Source: Zarea fungicola (taxonomy: Eukaryota > Ascomycota > Sordariomycetes > Hypocreales > Cordycipitaceae). From it: a stretch of 64,000 nt of DNA. Location: positions 335 to 64,334 of the forward strand of contig FWCC01000295.1 in the NCBI GenBank assembly GCA_900169235.1, given 5' to 3'. The notes beneath the pieces were generated by a model. It made no database searches, had not been told where the DNA came from, and saw nothing but the letters and a program-made list of their open reading frames with translations. The position numbers and the translations under genes were made by a program. Numbering within the stretch: the stretch's first letter is position 1; each line of letters begins with the position of its first letter. Shown here one piece after another: positions 44,507 through 56,454 of the stretch.

Positions 44507-45538
44507 GATATTGGATTCAGATGCCAGAACGGAAAACAACACGGGTGACGGTCAACAGCAAGAAGGAAAGGAAGAGGAGATGAAGGGAAGGGTAACGGAG
44601 AGCAAGCCGGCTCCAACAAACAGTCACCAGCAAATTGAGCAAGGCGAGCGAGGTCTCAACATTAGACCGGCGATGCGGGAGTGGTCTCTTTCAGGGCAGA
44701 GGTCCATTTCCAAAGGCTGGCTTGGACTTGACAAAAAGATGGAATTGACATTACCCGGCGCGTCATGCTTGGCTCGGCCTCTCGGTGCATGCGGCAGGGC
44801 TCATCAAAAGACGCCCTGCCGGTGATGCGAGTGACGGGTAATCCACCATGAAGACTTGCATACGATAGGGCCGACTTGGCACGGCACAAACGGCAAGAGT
44901 CGAATAAGCGTGGCAAAAATGGTAAGCGGACCAGGCCGCTGAATCCAACGCTAGCTGAATTCGGAGGAAGCCGAGTTCGATGAAACCCTCTGGGTTGTAT
45001 CCAGCCTTTTTTTCAGAGATGATTGGATGCCTTATCACGACGGGAAAATTGGCACCTCTTTAACTCTCAACATGCTACTCTGTGTAAGCACCAGCCAGTG
45101 GTCCCTTCATTGATGGGTGCTGATAGCCCGTCCATCACCCATGAACTGGGGTGAACAAATATATCGCTACGGATCTCGACCTCGGGGGGTATTCTTCAAC
45201 CGTCTTAGTGTCCGGCCAGGATCGATTCAGAACGGTTCACTCTGGTAATAGCATTTTGCAGCTTTGTCCGTCCGCTTGAGTAATTAATACTATCACCATC
45301 GCGACACGCAGACCGCACACGAGTTCTTCCAAGACCCGCCCTCGGGATCAAGAGACCTCAGCAACACTGCCGGTTTCAATATTTCGTTTCCCTTCGTTCT
45401 GTTCCGCCTCTTTCCCCCGCCGTCGCTCTCTCCTCCCTGGTCTTGTTCCCTCAAGAACTGCCATACACTCTTTTGTTTTTCTTTTCTCTTTACTCTTACC
45501 CAAGACGTTCACGATCTGTTCATGTTCATGAGTCTTTC
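44507..45538. promoter_or_regulatory. Shared divergent promoter region of LysM and chitinase-nuclease genes
   Basis: No gene lies between the two start codons. A pyrimidine-rich tract at about 45385-45515 precedes the chitinase start, as in many highly expressed fungal genes. The frame at 44265-44825 on the plus strand only shadows the LysM gene. Confidence 0.5.
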
Positions 45539-48500
45539 ATGATGTATCTTCGTTCTATACTTGCTCTCGTGGTGCTCGGGCAGGGGTGGGTCGAGGCAAC
45601 CAGTCCAACACATGGCACAAAACTGGACGCCCGAGGATATCAAGTGATCAAAGATGCTTTCAAATCGGACCTTGCACGTCGCGATCTCCCAGTCGGCACA
45701 TGTAACGCCCAAACACCATGCGTCAACGGTGCCTGCTGTGGCAGCGATAACTTCTGCGGTTACTCGCCCAAGCAATGTGGAACTGGATGCAGATTCAACT
45801 GCGACGCCAAAGCTGAGTGCGGCCCGTATGCCCCAGATGGCAAGCAAAGCTGTCCTATCAACGTCTGCTGCTCTGAATTCGGATTCTGCGGCAGCACTTC
45901 CGAGTTCTGTACATGGACCAACAAAGATGACTCGAATTACCCAACCTGCAGCACTAAATATGGTGGATGCGGTGACGTGAAACGTCCGTCCTGCGGAGGC
46001 GGCTCCAGTGTCTCCAAGCGCACCATCGGCTACTACGAGACCTGGGCCAACTCTCGCAAGAAAAGCCCTGTTGCTCCCGAAGACCTCAATCTAGACGGTT
46101 TCACTCACATCAACTTCGCCTTTAGCTTCTTCGATGCCTCTTCGTTCGAAATCACATCCATGGACTCCAATGCGGCGTCCCTCTACAGTCGCTTCACAGC
46201 CCTAAAGGGCAAGAAGAACGGCCTCCAGGCCTGGATCTCTATCGGAGGCTGGTCTTTTACGGACCCAGGCCCGACCCAGAAGGCCTTCTCCAACATGGTC
46301 AGCTCCCAAGGCAACCGTGCCAAGTTCATTGGGACCTTGAGACAATTCATGGACACCTACGATTTTGATGGAGTCGATCTCGACTGGGAGTACCCTGGCG
46401 CAGACGACCGTGGTGGAGTTTCAGCTGATACGGAAAACTACGTTGCTCTCGCCAAGGAAATGCGTGCGTCTTTTGGAAGCAAGTATGGCATGTCCATGAC
46501 TCTGCCCACGTCTTACTGGTACCTTCAGCACTTTGATCTGCCTGGCATTCAGGGCAGCCTTGACTGGTTCAACTTGATGGCTTATGACCTTCACGGCACT
46601 TGGGACAAGGCTTCCAAGTTCGTCGGTCCCTACATTGCCCCCCACACGAACATCACCGAGATCGATCTTGGCATGGACCTCCTCTGGCGCGCAGGTGTTG
46701 ACGCAGACAAGGTAGTCTTGGGTCAAGGCTGGTATGGAAGATCTTTTACTTTGGCTGATCCGTCCTGCAACGTACCCAATGGAAAGTGCCAGTTCTCCGA
46801 CGCTGCCAAACCAGGACCGATCTCCAATGCTGCGGGTATTCTGATTGATACCGAAATCAACGACATCATCAAGTCCAGCAACCTCCAACCAACATGGGAT
46901 AAGCAAGCTGGTGTTAAATGGGTACGTTCTAATATGACTAGACTATTCACGCAATTGCATTTCTTTGTGCTGTTCATATAATCACTTTTATTCTTTTATT
47001 CATGAAACTAATAACTTGACGTAGATCACTTGGGATTCCAACCAATGGGTCTCGTACGATGACAGCGACACGTTCAAGCAAAAGCGTGACTTGGCCAACA
47101 GCCGCTGTCTGGGCGGACTCATGGTGTGGGCTATGGATCAGGTCGATCAAACTGCACCCAACGGACTGGACCCTGGTGGCACGGATGTGACTTCTGATCA
47201 ACAGGACGACGCTTCACAAATGTCTGACAACCAGGCAGCTCAAATGACCTGCAAGGCCACTGACTGTGGCGAAAGCTGCCCAGCTGGCTCGAATCCTGTA
47301 ACACAAGTAAACGGAAACCCCGGCTCACTCAGCACCAAGGGTCGCTGCAAGAAGGGCAAGTACCGATCAATCTGCTGCCAAGGTGGTACTACCATGGGTA
47401 CTTGTCAGTGGCGAGGCTTTCGAGGCCACGGTCTCTCCTGCATCGGAGGCTGTGCTGATGGCGAGACTGAGGTTGCCACCAACACCAACAGTCACGAGGG
47501 CAAAACGGACCACACCTGCAATGGCGGTAAACAGAGCTACTGCTGTAAGGGGTTTAAGCCAAAATATTCCAAGGCTGAGCTCGAGAAGGACGCCAAAGAG
47601 GCTGCCAAGGCGGCCGCCGAGGCTGCTGCCGAGCAAGCTGCTCTTGATATTGCTGCCAAAGCCTTCTGCCGAGTCGCCGTACCTGCTCTTTTGGCGCCGT
47701 TGGAGCTTCTTGAAGACTTGATTCCCATCATCGGTGAGATATTGGACATTGCCGAGGTCGCCGCTACTCCTGCCATCATCCAAGCCTGTGTCAAGGGCGT
47801 TGAGAAGGAAGGCAAGGCTGAATTCAAGGTCTTTGGCAAGAAACACACTTTGAGCTTCAACAAGCCCACCGAGAAGCCAACCGCAACCCGACCCCCCATG
47901 AGCTCCCACGAGCCGCCCAAGACCAAGACGGACGACTCCTGTCCCAACGACAGGAAACGTCACGACTGTGATCGTCCCGAGAGGGGTGACGTGACCTCGT
48001 ACGACAAGGGTACCACCACTTTGTACGTCACCTCTACCAAGATCTGTAACGGCGGAGTCTGGCCACAAGCCTGCATGCACTACTCGTCCGCGATCAGAGA
48101 AAACCCCCGCAAGGGCTTCAACCCCGTCACTTGCTCCGAGAACGCTCGTCCGCGCCAGTTCATCCCCATCGGACCTGCCCTCAACCAATGGAACGCGGAG
48201 CACAATAACGAGTGGAAGAAGTGGCTGCGCCGCCCAGCCATTGGAAAGCGCCCTGGCCAAGGTTGCGAGCGTGATGAGTGGCCACCAGCGCATTTCTGGC
48301 AGGGCGACCCTGGCCAGGTTATACGTTATAACCACCGTGAAGATAACGCAAGTGCCGGTCAGCTGTGGAGGCAGTTCTGTCCCGAGCACGCATCCTCCAG
48401 ATGTGTGCCTGGTAGCGGTAACGTCGAGAAGCCTCCGCGAGGCAGGAAGACTACTCACTGTGAGAAGGAATTGACGATCAAAGGTTTGTTCTCGCCGTTC

Positions 48501-49219
48501 TTTCATGTTTTGTTTTTTTCAACGTCCACGGCGCATGAAACTAAACTGATTATGATGTAGTCATGGAGCTCGACTTTGAAATGGACGACGTTCCGCTCGC
48601 GCAACTCAGAGACGACGGTCTAAGCGCCAACGAATGCTATCCCAAAGAGCTCATCGATGACCCGACCTTTGCCCTCCTCAACACCGACAACTACTTTAGA
48701 CGCAACAAGGGATCTGGTCCCCGTGACTGGTCGCAAGCCCCGTCTGCCCAGCTCATCAATGGCCGCAGCCCGCCCTACGGTAAACGTGGGCTGGAATTCC
48801 AAAGGGAGCAGTTCGCATGGGATGACGGCAACTCTTCTCGCCCATTCACTGATGACGAGGCAGAAGCCATTGCTGATCTGCCATGGTGGGAGGAGGACGA
48901 GGCCAAAAAGCAGGATGCCCTTGGATATGTGCCGTGCTTGGGCGATGACTGTGCCACGGAGATTACGCGCATTGCTAGGTATGTCACTCCCTTGCATCAC
49001 CAACATCAGCTTCCCGTGACAATACTACAATCACTAACCTTTTTGCGCGTCAACAGGGAAACCATCATCCCAGTCCCTAGGACTGCGCCCAGCGTTGCCC
49101 AGGCCATCGCTACTCCCGAGGTTGCCGTGCCAGAGGAGGTTCCGGTTTCTGCTGGTTCGGCGTCCTCCAGGCCTTGGTTGAAGCAGCCCGCTGCCCCGAT
49201 GGTCACGGGTCTGAGTTAA
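45539..49219 (+). CDS. Killer-toxin-like GH18 chitinase with a C-terminal NucA/NucB-like nuclease domain
   Basis: Exons 45539-46921, 47025-48483, 48561-48978 and 49057-49219 give about 1,140 residues. In order: signal peptide (1-20); Cys-rich ChtBD1-type chitin-binding region (about 55-142); GH18 barrel with DFDGVDLDWEY, catalytic Glu about 284; a second Cys-rich block (about 548-645); an Ala/Lys/Glu helix, then a hydrophobic segment (about 666-716, LLAPLELLEDLIPIIGEIL); a Pro/Thr linker; and a domain (about 790-915) with DEWPPAHF and a later EDNASAG that resembles the DE-[YW]-P and E-N-x-x-[QA]-G motifs of NucA/NucB DNases. The tail after about 920 is unassigned. Chitinase carrier plus cargo nuclease is the plan of yeast zymocin-type killer toxins, where they are separate subunits. 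Nuclease activity is inferred, and no break is seen. Confidence 0.82.
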
Positions 49220-49464
49220 ATTTGGAATCAGCAGAATTGTTAATCTTTTATTCGTTTTTTTTCATCATGTGCATGTACCATGTACAGTCAAGATGAAGTT
49301 AATTATCTATCCATGTTTTTACGTTCTGCGGATTATTGCCCCATCTTTATCGTTCAGATGATGCTGTGTAGGGAAAGACGGCTTTCACTTATAGAGGGCG
49401 TCGTGGTCTGCAGTCATGGCCTGGAGTTTATTATATAATGAATCAACCATAGGTTTGGCCTGAT
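49220..49464. other. Short convergent intergenic region
   Basis: This separates the convergent stop codons of the chitinase gene and of the acidic tail sequence behind the following gene. T-rich and AT-rich sequence here may serve as 3' ends for both. Confidence 0.4.
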
Positions 49465-49545
49465 CTAGTTGTCTTTGTCCTCGTCATAGTCCTCGTCATA
49501 GTCCTCGTCATAGTCCTCGTCATCGTCCTCGTCCTCGGAGCCATG
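49465..49545 (-). pseudogene. Acidic-tail coding repeat behind two in-frame stops
   Basis: On the minus strand this segment reads Gly-Ser-Glu-Asp followed by repeated Asp-Glu-Asp-Tyr units and ends with TAG. It is in exactly the same frame as the last exon of the gene at 49570-50482, from which it is separated by TAA (49570-49572) and TAG (49546-49548). The 12-nt unit (GACGAGGACTAT) is tandemly repeated three to four times. It looks like the former or alternative C-terminus of that gene. Confidence 0.55.
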
Positions 49546-49569
49546 CTAGTTGTCATGCGGACCTGGCGG

Positions 49570-50482
49570 TTAACGGTTGATTTCATGCAGATTATTTCCC
49601 GGCTCCGCCATTCGATCCTTGATAGTCCTGTGCCATTCCTGCAGGGCATCACGACATTCACCACGACGAAAATTATCCGGCCATCCGTGATGACGGTAAA
49701 TTTGGCGGACCTCCTATAGAAGAGCATATATGGATTAGTATCTCACCTCAGACGTAAGGCTTTGGGAGGATCCAAACTTACATCTGTCGCATTGTCGTAT
49801 CGTAACAGCATGCCCTCTTCGTCGTCGAATGGATCAACGGTCCATTCTAGACTGCGGAAGCGCGCTTCCCACAGGCTGAAAAACTCAGCCATAGGCCGAG
49901 TCTCTCTAGAGTGCCAGAAGTCGTTGGGGTTAGTTTCTGCACTAGTCTCGGAAGCTTTCAAAGGTCCTCCGGGCTGATAGTCGCTAAATGTGTCTACATG
50001 GTAAGATGAGGTTAGCGAGAATCTCCAATAGTAGCCAAGACAGGAACAAGAGTTGAACTAGAGCACTCACTCTTCTCCGTGTCTAGTAGAACTTGACTCC
50101 CGTAAGATCCTGGGCCGTCGTCTGCAGTCAGGACAACAACATGAGGAGGGAATTCGAGGTTTCCATGGGGAATCCATCTGTTTCTGTCACCAACCGCAAC
50201 CTCGGCGCCCCTGTAGTCAAGAGCTTCGGTTGCAAAGGCGATCTGAACATTGGACCCGCTGCTATATTTGATGTACGGTAGATGGCGTAGAACATCAACG
50301 ACTTGCTTGGTTTTTTCCAGACCAGCAAGCGACGCCTCGGAAATGCTTGACCAGCCTTCCTCCGGAGGGTATTCCACACAGTCCGCTGGAATGGCCCCCA
50401 GTTCCTCGACTAAGAAGTTGTAGTATTTCCGCACAGCATCGACAGCCGGCTTCCAGGATGGTTCGACAGTACTGCCACTCAT
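49570..50482 (-). CDS. Conserved fungal protein, candidate immunity partner (SMI1/KNR4-like?)
   Basis: Exons 50071-50482, 49782-49993 and 49570-49713 encode 255 residues; both introns keep frame. The start is MSGSTVEPSWKPAVDAVRKYY, then LVEELGAIPADCVEYPPEEGW, LRHLPYI, the strand PPHVVVLTADDGPGSYGSQVLLD, an acidic loop with FDDEEG and a final IYRHHGWP motif. The protein is soluble, acidic and without a signal peptide, so cytosolic. This pattern of a PPEEGW loop, a VVVLT strand and a late HGWP recalls fungal proteins annotated as SMI1/KNR4-like, whose bacterial relatives include nuclease immunity proteins (SUKH superfamily). I am not sure of the family. It converges on the chitinase-nuclease gene, so an immunity role is a reasonable hypothesis. 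Confidence 0.65.
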
Positions 50483-52007
50483 TTTGTTTAACGGTTGTTT
50501 CCACTGCGATGAGCTGTACGGAGATTGGCAACGAAAAATGCACAGATCTTGTCCTGAGCGAACAAAGAACGATGTCTGACAAGCAACCTGGTCAAGTTGG
50601 AGCTCGTCTTGGCAAGCCCTTTGCGTCAATTGCAATCGATTGATTGAGGGGAGGGGGCCTGGCGCACTGCAAGGTGCAGATAATGAACCGTAGCCGTACA
50701 AGTGGCCAACTTGTAGAAATTGCATAAAAGAATGTACCTCACCTAGAATAGCTTAGTGCGGCATAATAAAATGGGTAAAATTTAGCGGCACTAGACAATG
50801 TGAATTGAATTGAATTGAATTGAACAACAGCAGCTCCGAGCAAATTTTAAATCGCGCAACTTTTGTCAATTTGATTTGATTGATTGATTGATTTTATTCA
50901 ACGTCTATGTAGAAGCCCTGGTTTAGGCAAAAAGACGCGCCGGTTGACCATCAACAACAGGTTCTATTCTAGCAAGGTCAAGTATGCCGGCCTAAGCTCG
51001 GTGGCCCAACCACGGTTTTACAGTGACCGCCTTCTAGAGTTCCCATGGAATCAGTCTCGTTGAAGTGGCAGCTGTGCCTTGACCCATCTAGAGTGCACTA
51101 TCCCTTTGACAGTCTGGAGAAGGCTGCTGTCGGTCACAGCCTTGACCGACGGAAGACTGCTGCGGCAGGAGTCAGGCCTCATAGGACGAGCTGCTTGGCC
51201 TGACTCAGTGGTCAAAACATCATCACCTGATCAAGAGAACAGCTACGCGGAGGACGACAAATTTCACGGTGTTGCCAAGACTGAGGACAAGACCGATTGG
51301 TTTTCCGAGTTCCGTACTAAGCAACCCTACCGAATCCATTCAGTAAACCTAACACCACTGAGATGTAGCGTATCTTGCATCGGTAGGCCAAAGTCTTTCC
51401 GCTGTGGAATTGCTGCTTCGCCAAGATGATGTACTGGCCTGCGCAAAGTATCTAGATGTGTAATTTACATGGAAAGTACCAGCGTCGTAGCATGAAAACT
51501 TCTTGTTCAGTATTATAATAAAATAAAATTATGATTTAGGGGTCCTCTTGAAACAATTGGCTGAAAAGTAAAGCTGGAGTCTGATGTGACTCACTGCACT
51601 CTCGAGGCTGTAGATTCCTTGTCTGCTCATGTCTGCCAGCGCTCACAATTTTATTTCCATAACCACCACTCTGGACCACTCGGATAAGCTATGCTCATCG
51701 ATTGACCAACCTTTTATAGATTTGTTAATGTAGATTGCCGACAACGGCGACCCAGTACCCGAATGTGTAGGTGGGTCAAACCTCACTCACGAACATCAGC
51801 CTCGGCAAATTCAACTTCGGGTTATTGGAGAGTACATTTTCATTTCGGACCTCCGCAGTTCGGGAATATCGTTTATTAGCATGACACATAATAAATCGAA
51901 TATTTATCATGAATAGATCTGGGTGAGAACTCAACTTCTGCACCACACTCGGCCCCCTTGCTACCTTGCAGTCCATCCGTTGTCCGCCAAGACGCGACAA
52001 AATCGAA
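50483..52007. other. Intergenic region with simple repeats
   Basis: Two microsatellites are present: TGAAT repeated about 4.5 times at 50801-50823, and GATT/GATTT units at 50871-50894. The 116-codon frame at 51079-51429 has no family resemblance and is not called. The right end should contain the promoter of the MFS gene. Confidence 0.5.
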
Positions 52008-53506
52008 ATGGCCGAAACGAATCGCATGGTGAATTTCAGTGAGGAAGAAGCCCAATGCCAGGTCAGCGACGAGAAGAGCACTACAGCTCCGGATGAGTTC
52101 CCAGATGGGGGATTGCAGGCGTGGCTAGTTGTTTTAGGGGCCTTTTTTGCCCTGTTTTGCAGTTTTGGATGGACAAACTGTAAGTCCTCATGTCTCTCAT
52201 GTCCCACCTGAGTGAAATGTAGTTCTCACTGTTGCTTGAAAGGTGTCGGCGTATTCCAGGCTTACTACGAAACCCATCAACTGAAATCATACTCGCCCAG
52301 CACGGTGTCGTGGATTTCGTCGCTCAACATGTTTACGCTAATGTTCAGTGTAAGCAATGTCAAGCTGTTTTTGTCTTTCCATTATCCTTGAGAATCAATT
52401 GCTGACAGCCGTTGTAATGCAAGGCTCCCTTTGTTGGGCGCCTCTTTGACCGGTTTGGTCCTCGCGTCCTGCTACCAATTGGCACTCTTTTGCACGTATT
52501 CGGTCTGATGATGGCGTCGGTTTCGTCAAAGTACTACCAGTTTATTTTGTCTCAAGCCATCTGCAGCCCTATTGGCGCGGGAATGGTTCTATACCCTGGC
52601 TTCGGCTGCGTGGCAACCTGGTTCAAGACCCGCAGAGCCTTGGCAATGGGCATAACGGCCAGTGGCTCGAGCTTGGGAGGCACTGTCATGCCAATCATGG
52701 TCGATCACTTGATGCAGAAGATTGGTTTTGGCTGGACCATGCGCGCCGTCGCATTTCTCATGCTTGGGCTGCTCATCATCACGAATCTAACCGTAAAGTC
52801 ACGGCTCCCACCCCGACCAAAGGACGTTGGTCCGTTGGACTTTTTCCGGGCTTTCAAAGACCCTGCATTCTCGCTTACAGCACTGGCTTCTTTCTTTTAT
52901 GCCATGGGCATGTTTATTCCCATTACCTTCATGGTGACGTACGGGGTGCATGTGGGCATGTCCGTGTCTCTAGCCGGCTATCTTGTTACCATATTCAATG
53001 CGGCCAGGTATATGCCATCGAGTCTTTTTTCCTTCGTTGATAGAGATGCATGAAAGTGAGCTAACTGTTTCAATAGCGGAGTTGGGCGTATTTTGTCTGG
53101 TCATATTGCCGACAAAGCAGGCAACTACAATGTCTCAATCGTTGCTGCCTGCCTCTCCACCATTTTCACGCTTTGTCTGTGGCTTCCTGGCCATACCAAT
53201 TCGACTGCCATTGCCTTTTCCGCCCTCTTTGGCTTCAGTTCCGGTACATATACGGCTCTCACCCCCGCCCTCGTCGCACAAATAACGGACATTAGCGATA
53301 TCGGTACTCGTTCCGGTGCTATTTACGCACTCTCCTCGTTTGCAGGCCTGGTAGGGAGTCCTATTGGCGGCTTACTTCTCACAAATGCGGCTGGAAGCTA
53401 TTGGAAGCAGCAGGTTTTTGCTGGCGTAATGCTTGGCGTTGGCGCGCTCTTCTTTTTAGGTTGTAAACTATACCTAGCAAAATGGCGTTTATTTACAAAG
53501 GTATAG
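52008..53506 (+). CDS. MFS transporter, monocarboxylate-porter type
   Basis: Exons 52008-52179, 52243-52349, 52424-53007 and 53077-53506 encode 430 residues; phases match at all three introns. The N-terminal tail is soluble and acidic, then [19 protein letters not shown] opens the first membrane helix, a family hallmark of fungal MCT-like proteins. [46 protein letters not shown] and [15 protein letters not shown] follow, with about 12 predicted helices. Relatives carry monocarboxylates, riboflavin or unknown solutes at the plasma membrane. The C-terminus is short and basic. No catabolic partner lies next to it. Confidence 0.9.
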
Positions 53507-54921
53507 GCAGAATCTTTTTTTTTTTTTTTTTTCATTTACAGGAGCAACATGGCTCTCCTTTCATAGAACGTTGGCTTTATGCAGTATGAAGGTTTCACTC
53601 TTGGCACTGGAGGGACTCGAGCGACAGTAAGCCTGCACGTAGCCTGAATTTTCGTCGGCAGTATCTAGCGTCGAGGCGCGGCAGCCTGATCGCTGCTATT
53701 TTGGTCGTATCTTGGACAACCTTAATTTAGATACGATGTCTCATGGCTAGTTAGTTCGAATCGACAAAGGCGCTGACTGGCACGCTCTGTCTTGAGTGGG
53801 CATGGACTCGTGTCGCCCCATCTGTAGTTGGTCTTTAGGCCGTGCGTTCCCACTGCAGATCGGCGGCCGCGCGGAAACAAAAGTATCCGAGGGAGGCTCG
53901 GCGAGATTTTCTTAGTTCTCTTTAGCGATCGATTGACATCATCCGGCGGTCCCTAGCTAGCGCCCATACGATATCGATCAGCGGCGTGGAAGGGCCTGGT
54001 GGTCCTTACATCCTTGCATTCCTACCTCCCCCTTTATCCCATGCTCGAAATGTCACCCTGTCAAGTAGGTGTATGTATCAGCAGGCTTGGATTGGTCGCC
54101 CTGCAAAGCTCCGCCACCCGTCAAGCTCTACCATGGCCCGGCCGGACGCCACAATCGGCAGGAGAGTGAGGATAAATTAAGTTGAAGACTAGCCCACGTC
54201 GTTGAAATGGCTTTAACTCATAATAGATGTATGATTACATCTGAAAGGCAGCCAATGGCACTGCAATCGTTACGAAGGAGCAATGAAGCAGCCCCACCAG
54301 AATACGGTTCAGAGAACAGCAAATTATTACTGCGAGGCCCTAGTATGTTCATGTTTTGACCAAGCCACTACTAATGTTGCAGTTCGGCCCATATATAGAA
54401 TTAATAGACTTTCTGTGCGAGTTGATAAACAGGTACATGCTATGCAGGCGAACGCGCCCGGCCGACAGCGCAATATACATCGTTGGGCATTTAAAGCAAA
54501 CGATTGGCCGTTTAATATATGTACTGTAATGCATACAGACAGGCCATGCGTATTTGCCTTGCAGAATGATAGCTCAATTCGCCATTCTATTAAGGCTCGG
54601 AGGCAAGCAACATTTGGACGTTTTTCTCGAGCTGCACTGCCTCAGGCTTATACATGCAGGTCTCTGAAAACGACCCGCTAGAGCCTTTTTTCCCTCTTGC
54701 ATAGGAAAAAAACTCGTAATTAGAGCCTTACTAAACGTCATAGAGGAAAATCTAGGCTCGTGTTTCGTGAAAAGTGCCTGCTGTGTTGCATTGCAACAAG
54801 TACAAGTAGGACGAGCTGCCCGCCATTGTCATCATTGTCCTACAAGATCAAGCATCCAACAAAGCAAAGCAGGCATTTATTCAAGAATCATAATCTAATA
54901 CTTTTAAAACAATCTGACAAG
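53507..54921. other. Intergenic region
   Basis: A run of about 18 T residues lies at 53516-53533. A short imperfect hairpin (CCTTTTTTCC / GGAAAAAA) lies at about 54686-54712. The 132-codon frame at 54283-54681 lacks recognisable similarity; it could be a relic but is not called. No other feature is supported. Confidence 0.4.
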
Positions 54922-55423
54922 ATGAAATTCGTCACCGCCGCCATCTCCCTCATTCCCTTGCTTGCGACCTCGGCCACTGCACTGCCCAGCAACGGCAATG
55001 ACAATGGCAACCCGCACATCCCGCTCGTCGAACTCAAGCTCCCAGCGCCAAACAATTATCTGGCTTCGGACATTTTCAAAGGCCAGCAGATCTATGTCGA
55101 CAACAACCGGGGCCACTCTGCCGACTGGGACGAGGAGACTTGGACAAACTTTGCCAAGTCTCGCTGCATCTTGACCCCTGGCTGCTCCACTGTCAACTCC
55201 TACCACTGTACGTCTTGCGCCACCACTGGCCAGAAATTAAATCAAGTGTATTAATTTATATTTTACCTTATTTGCAGTGGAGTCCGAGATTCTCAACGGC
55301 ACCGAGAAATCCATCTGGTTCTTTGAGCTCTATGCTGGTCCGAAATCCACCGTTGCGGACTGGGAGCACAGCATCTTTGACATCACCCATCAGCGCATCT
55401 ATACTATTGCTTTCAGCAACTAG
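54922..55423 (+). CDS. Small secreted protein, unknown family
   Basis: Exons 54922-55207 and 55278-55423 (intron 55208-55277, GTACGT..GCAG) encode 143 residues. Residues 1-21 are a signal peptide (MKFVTAAISLIPLLATSATAL). The mature protein has an Asn/Gly-rich start, then HIPLVELKLP, a YVDNNRGHSADWDEETWTNF stretch, two cysteines (in SRC and PGC), one N-glycosylation sequon (NGT), and ends IYTIAFSN. The codon choice is that of a normal expressed gene and the splice sites are canonical. No family is recognised; the features fit a secreted effector-like protein. Confidence 0.72.
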
Positions 55424-56454
55424 CGCTGGGGACCTTTTTCTTTTAAAAAAAAACAGGTAGTAGCATAGATCGTTTGGCTTATCTGAATTCACTTGTTTAT
55501 GAATTCGTAGTCTCTGTTTGCTAAAGAAGTAACGTTTGCGGGATGCACAATCACATTGCGATAGCAAGATAACGGCCTCGAGGGGAGCGACTGGACGAGT
55601 TAATACATGATTCTAATAACGTCAACTCTGTTAGGCGGGGATTCGACCGAGTCGCAGTGTGACATGTGCCATGTTATTTCTACAAAATGCTCGTCTGCAA
55701 ATGGATACAGCCCTCAAAGTTGTTGCAACGCTCAAACAAATTGTCACGCAGTGGTACGAATACCTACACATATTTACGACTCAGCGATTTAAAACCTACT
55801 GGCATGTGTTGGCTCCCTTTAAACAGTTGCGAAGCTATTCTGAGGGCTCGTTTACGAGAGCTAGGGCGTCGCGACTGAACATCTACATAACAAACTTAAT
55901 GGGGGGCAGCCAAAAATAGCCTGTAACTGCCAAGTACGGCTATTAGCTGTCCAAATATTCCTGGACTTTAAAAAGACTGTGGTTGGTTTTGAATGTCCCT
56001 TGGCAGCCCATTTTGACGTCGAATTAGGTCGGGAATATTTGAGGCGGCATCATGTCCCCACCGAAACATGTAAACCATTTGGTAGAGGTAGGCAATGGAT
56101 TGGGAAACGAGGAGATTGCCTGTTGCCATCCCAATTTCAGTTAGCTGTGAGCGTATTGATTCAGAGAGTTTCCCAGATGTCCCGACAATATTGGCAGTGA
56201 GCCTCATGGGGATTCAAGCCTGGAATACCGATGCCAAGACGATAGAAGACTGTAAAGTTGGCAAGGGGACCACAGCAAGACAGAGTTATGAAATCCCAAA
56301 CTTCATGCCTTATATGTGCTAGAAGATAGTGTATTCATTTCTCCGGTACCAAGACTAGTATATCCAGTACCATCATATTCCGCCCTTTACCACAACAAGA
56401 CTATTGGGAAACCCGCTGCCCCTTGCTGGCATCTAACCCTTCTAATACCAGCCT
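55424..56454. other. Intergenic region
   Basis: Short frames at 55659-55919 and 56095-56322 have no recognisable family. An A-run of nine lies at 55446-55454. Nothing here is called. Confidence 0.35.

Noticed and set aside
44265..44825. 186-codon plus-strand frame upstream of the chitinase
   Set aside because: It overlaps the first exons of the LysM gene antisense and lacks a family pattern.
49443..49727. Minus-strand frame of 94 codons with Thr-Arg-Thr-Met repeats
   Set aside because: It is the shifted reading of the acidic-tail repeat and of the last exon of the 49570-50482 gene.
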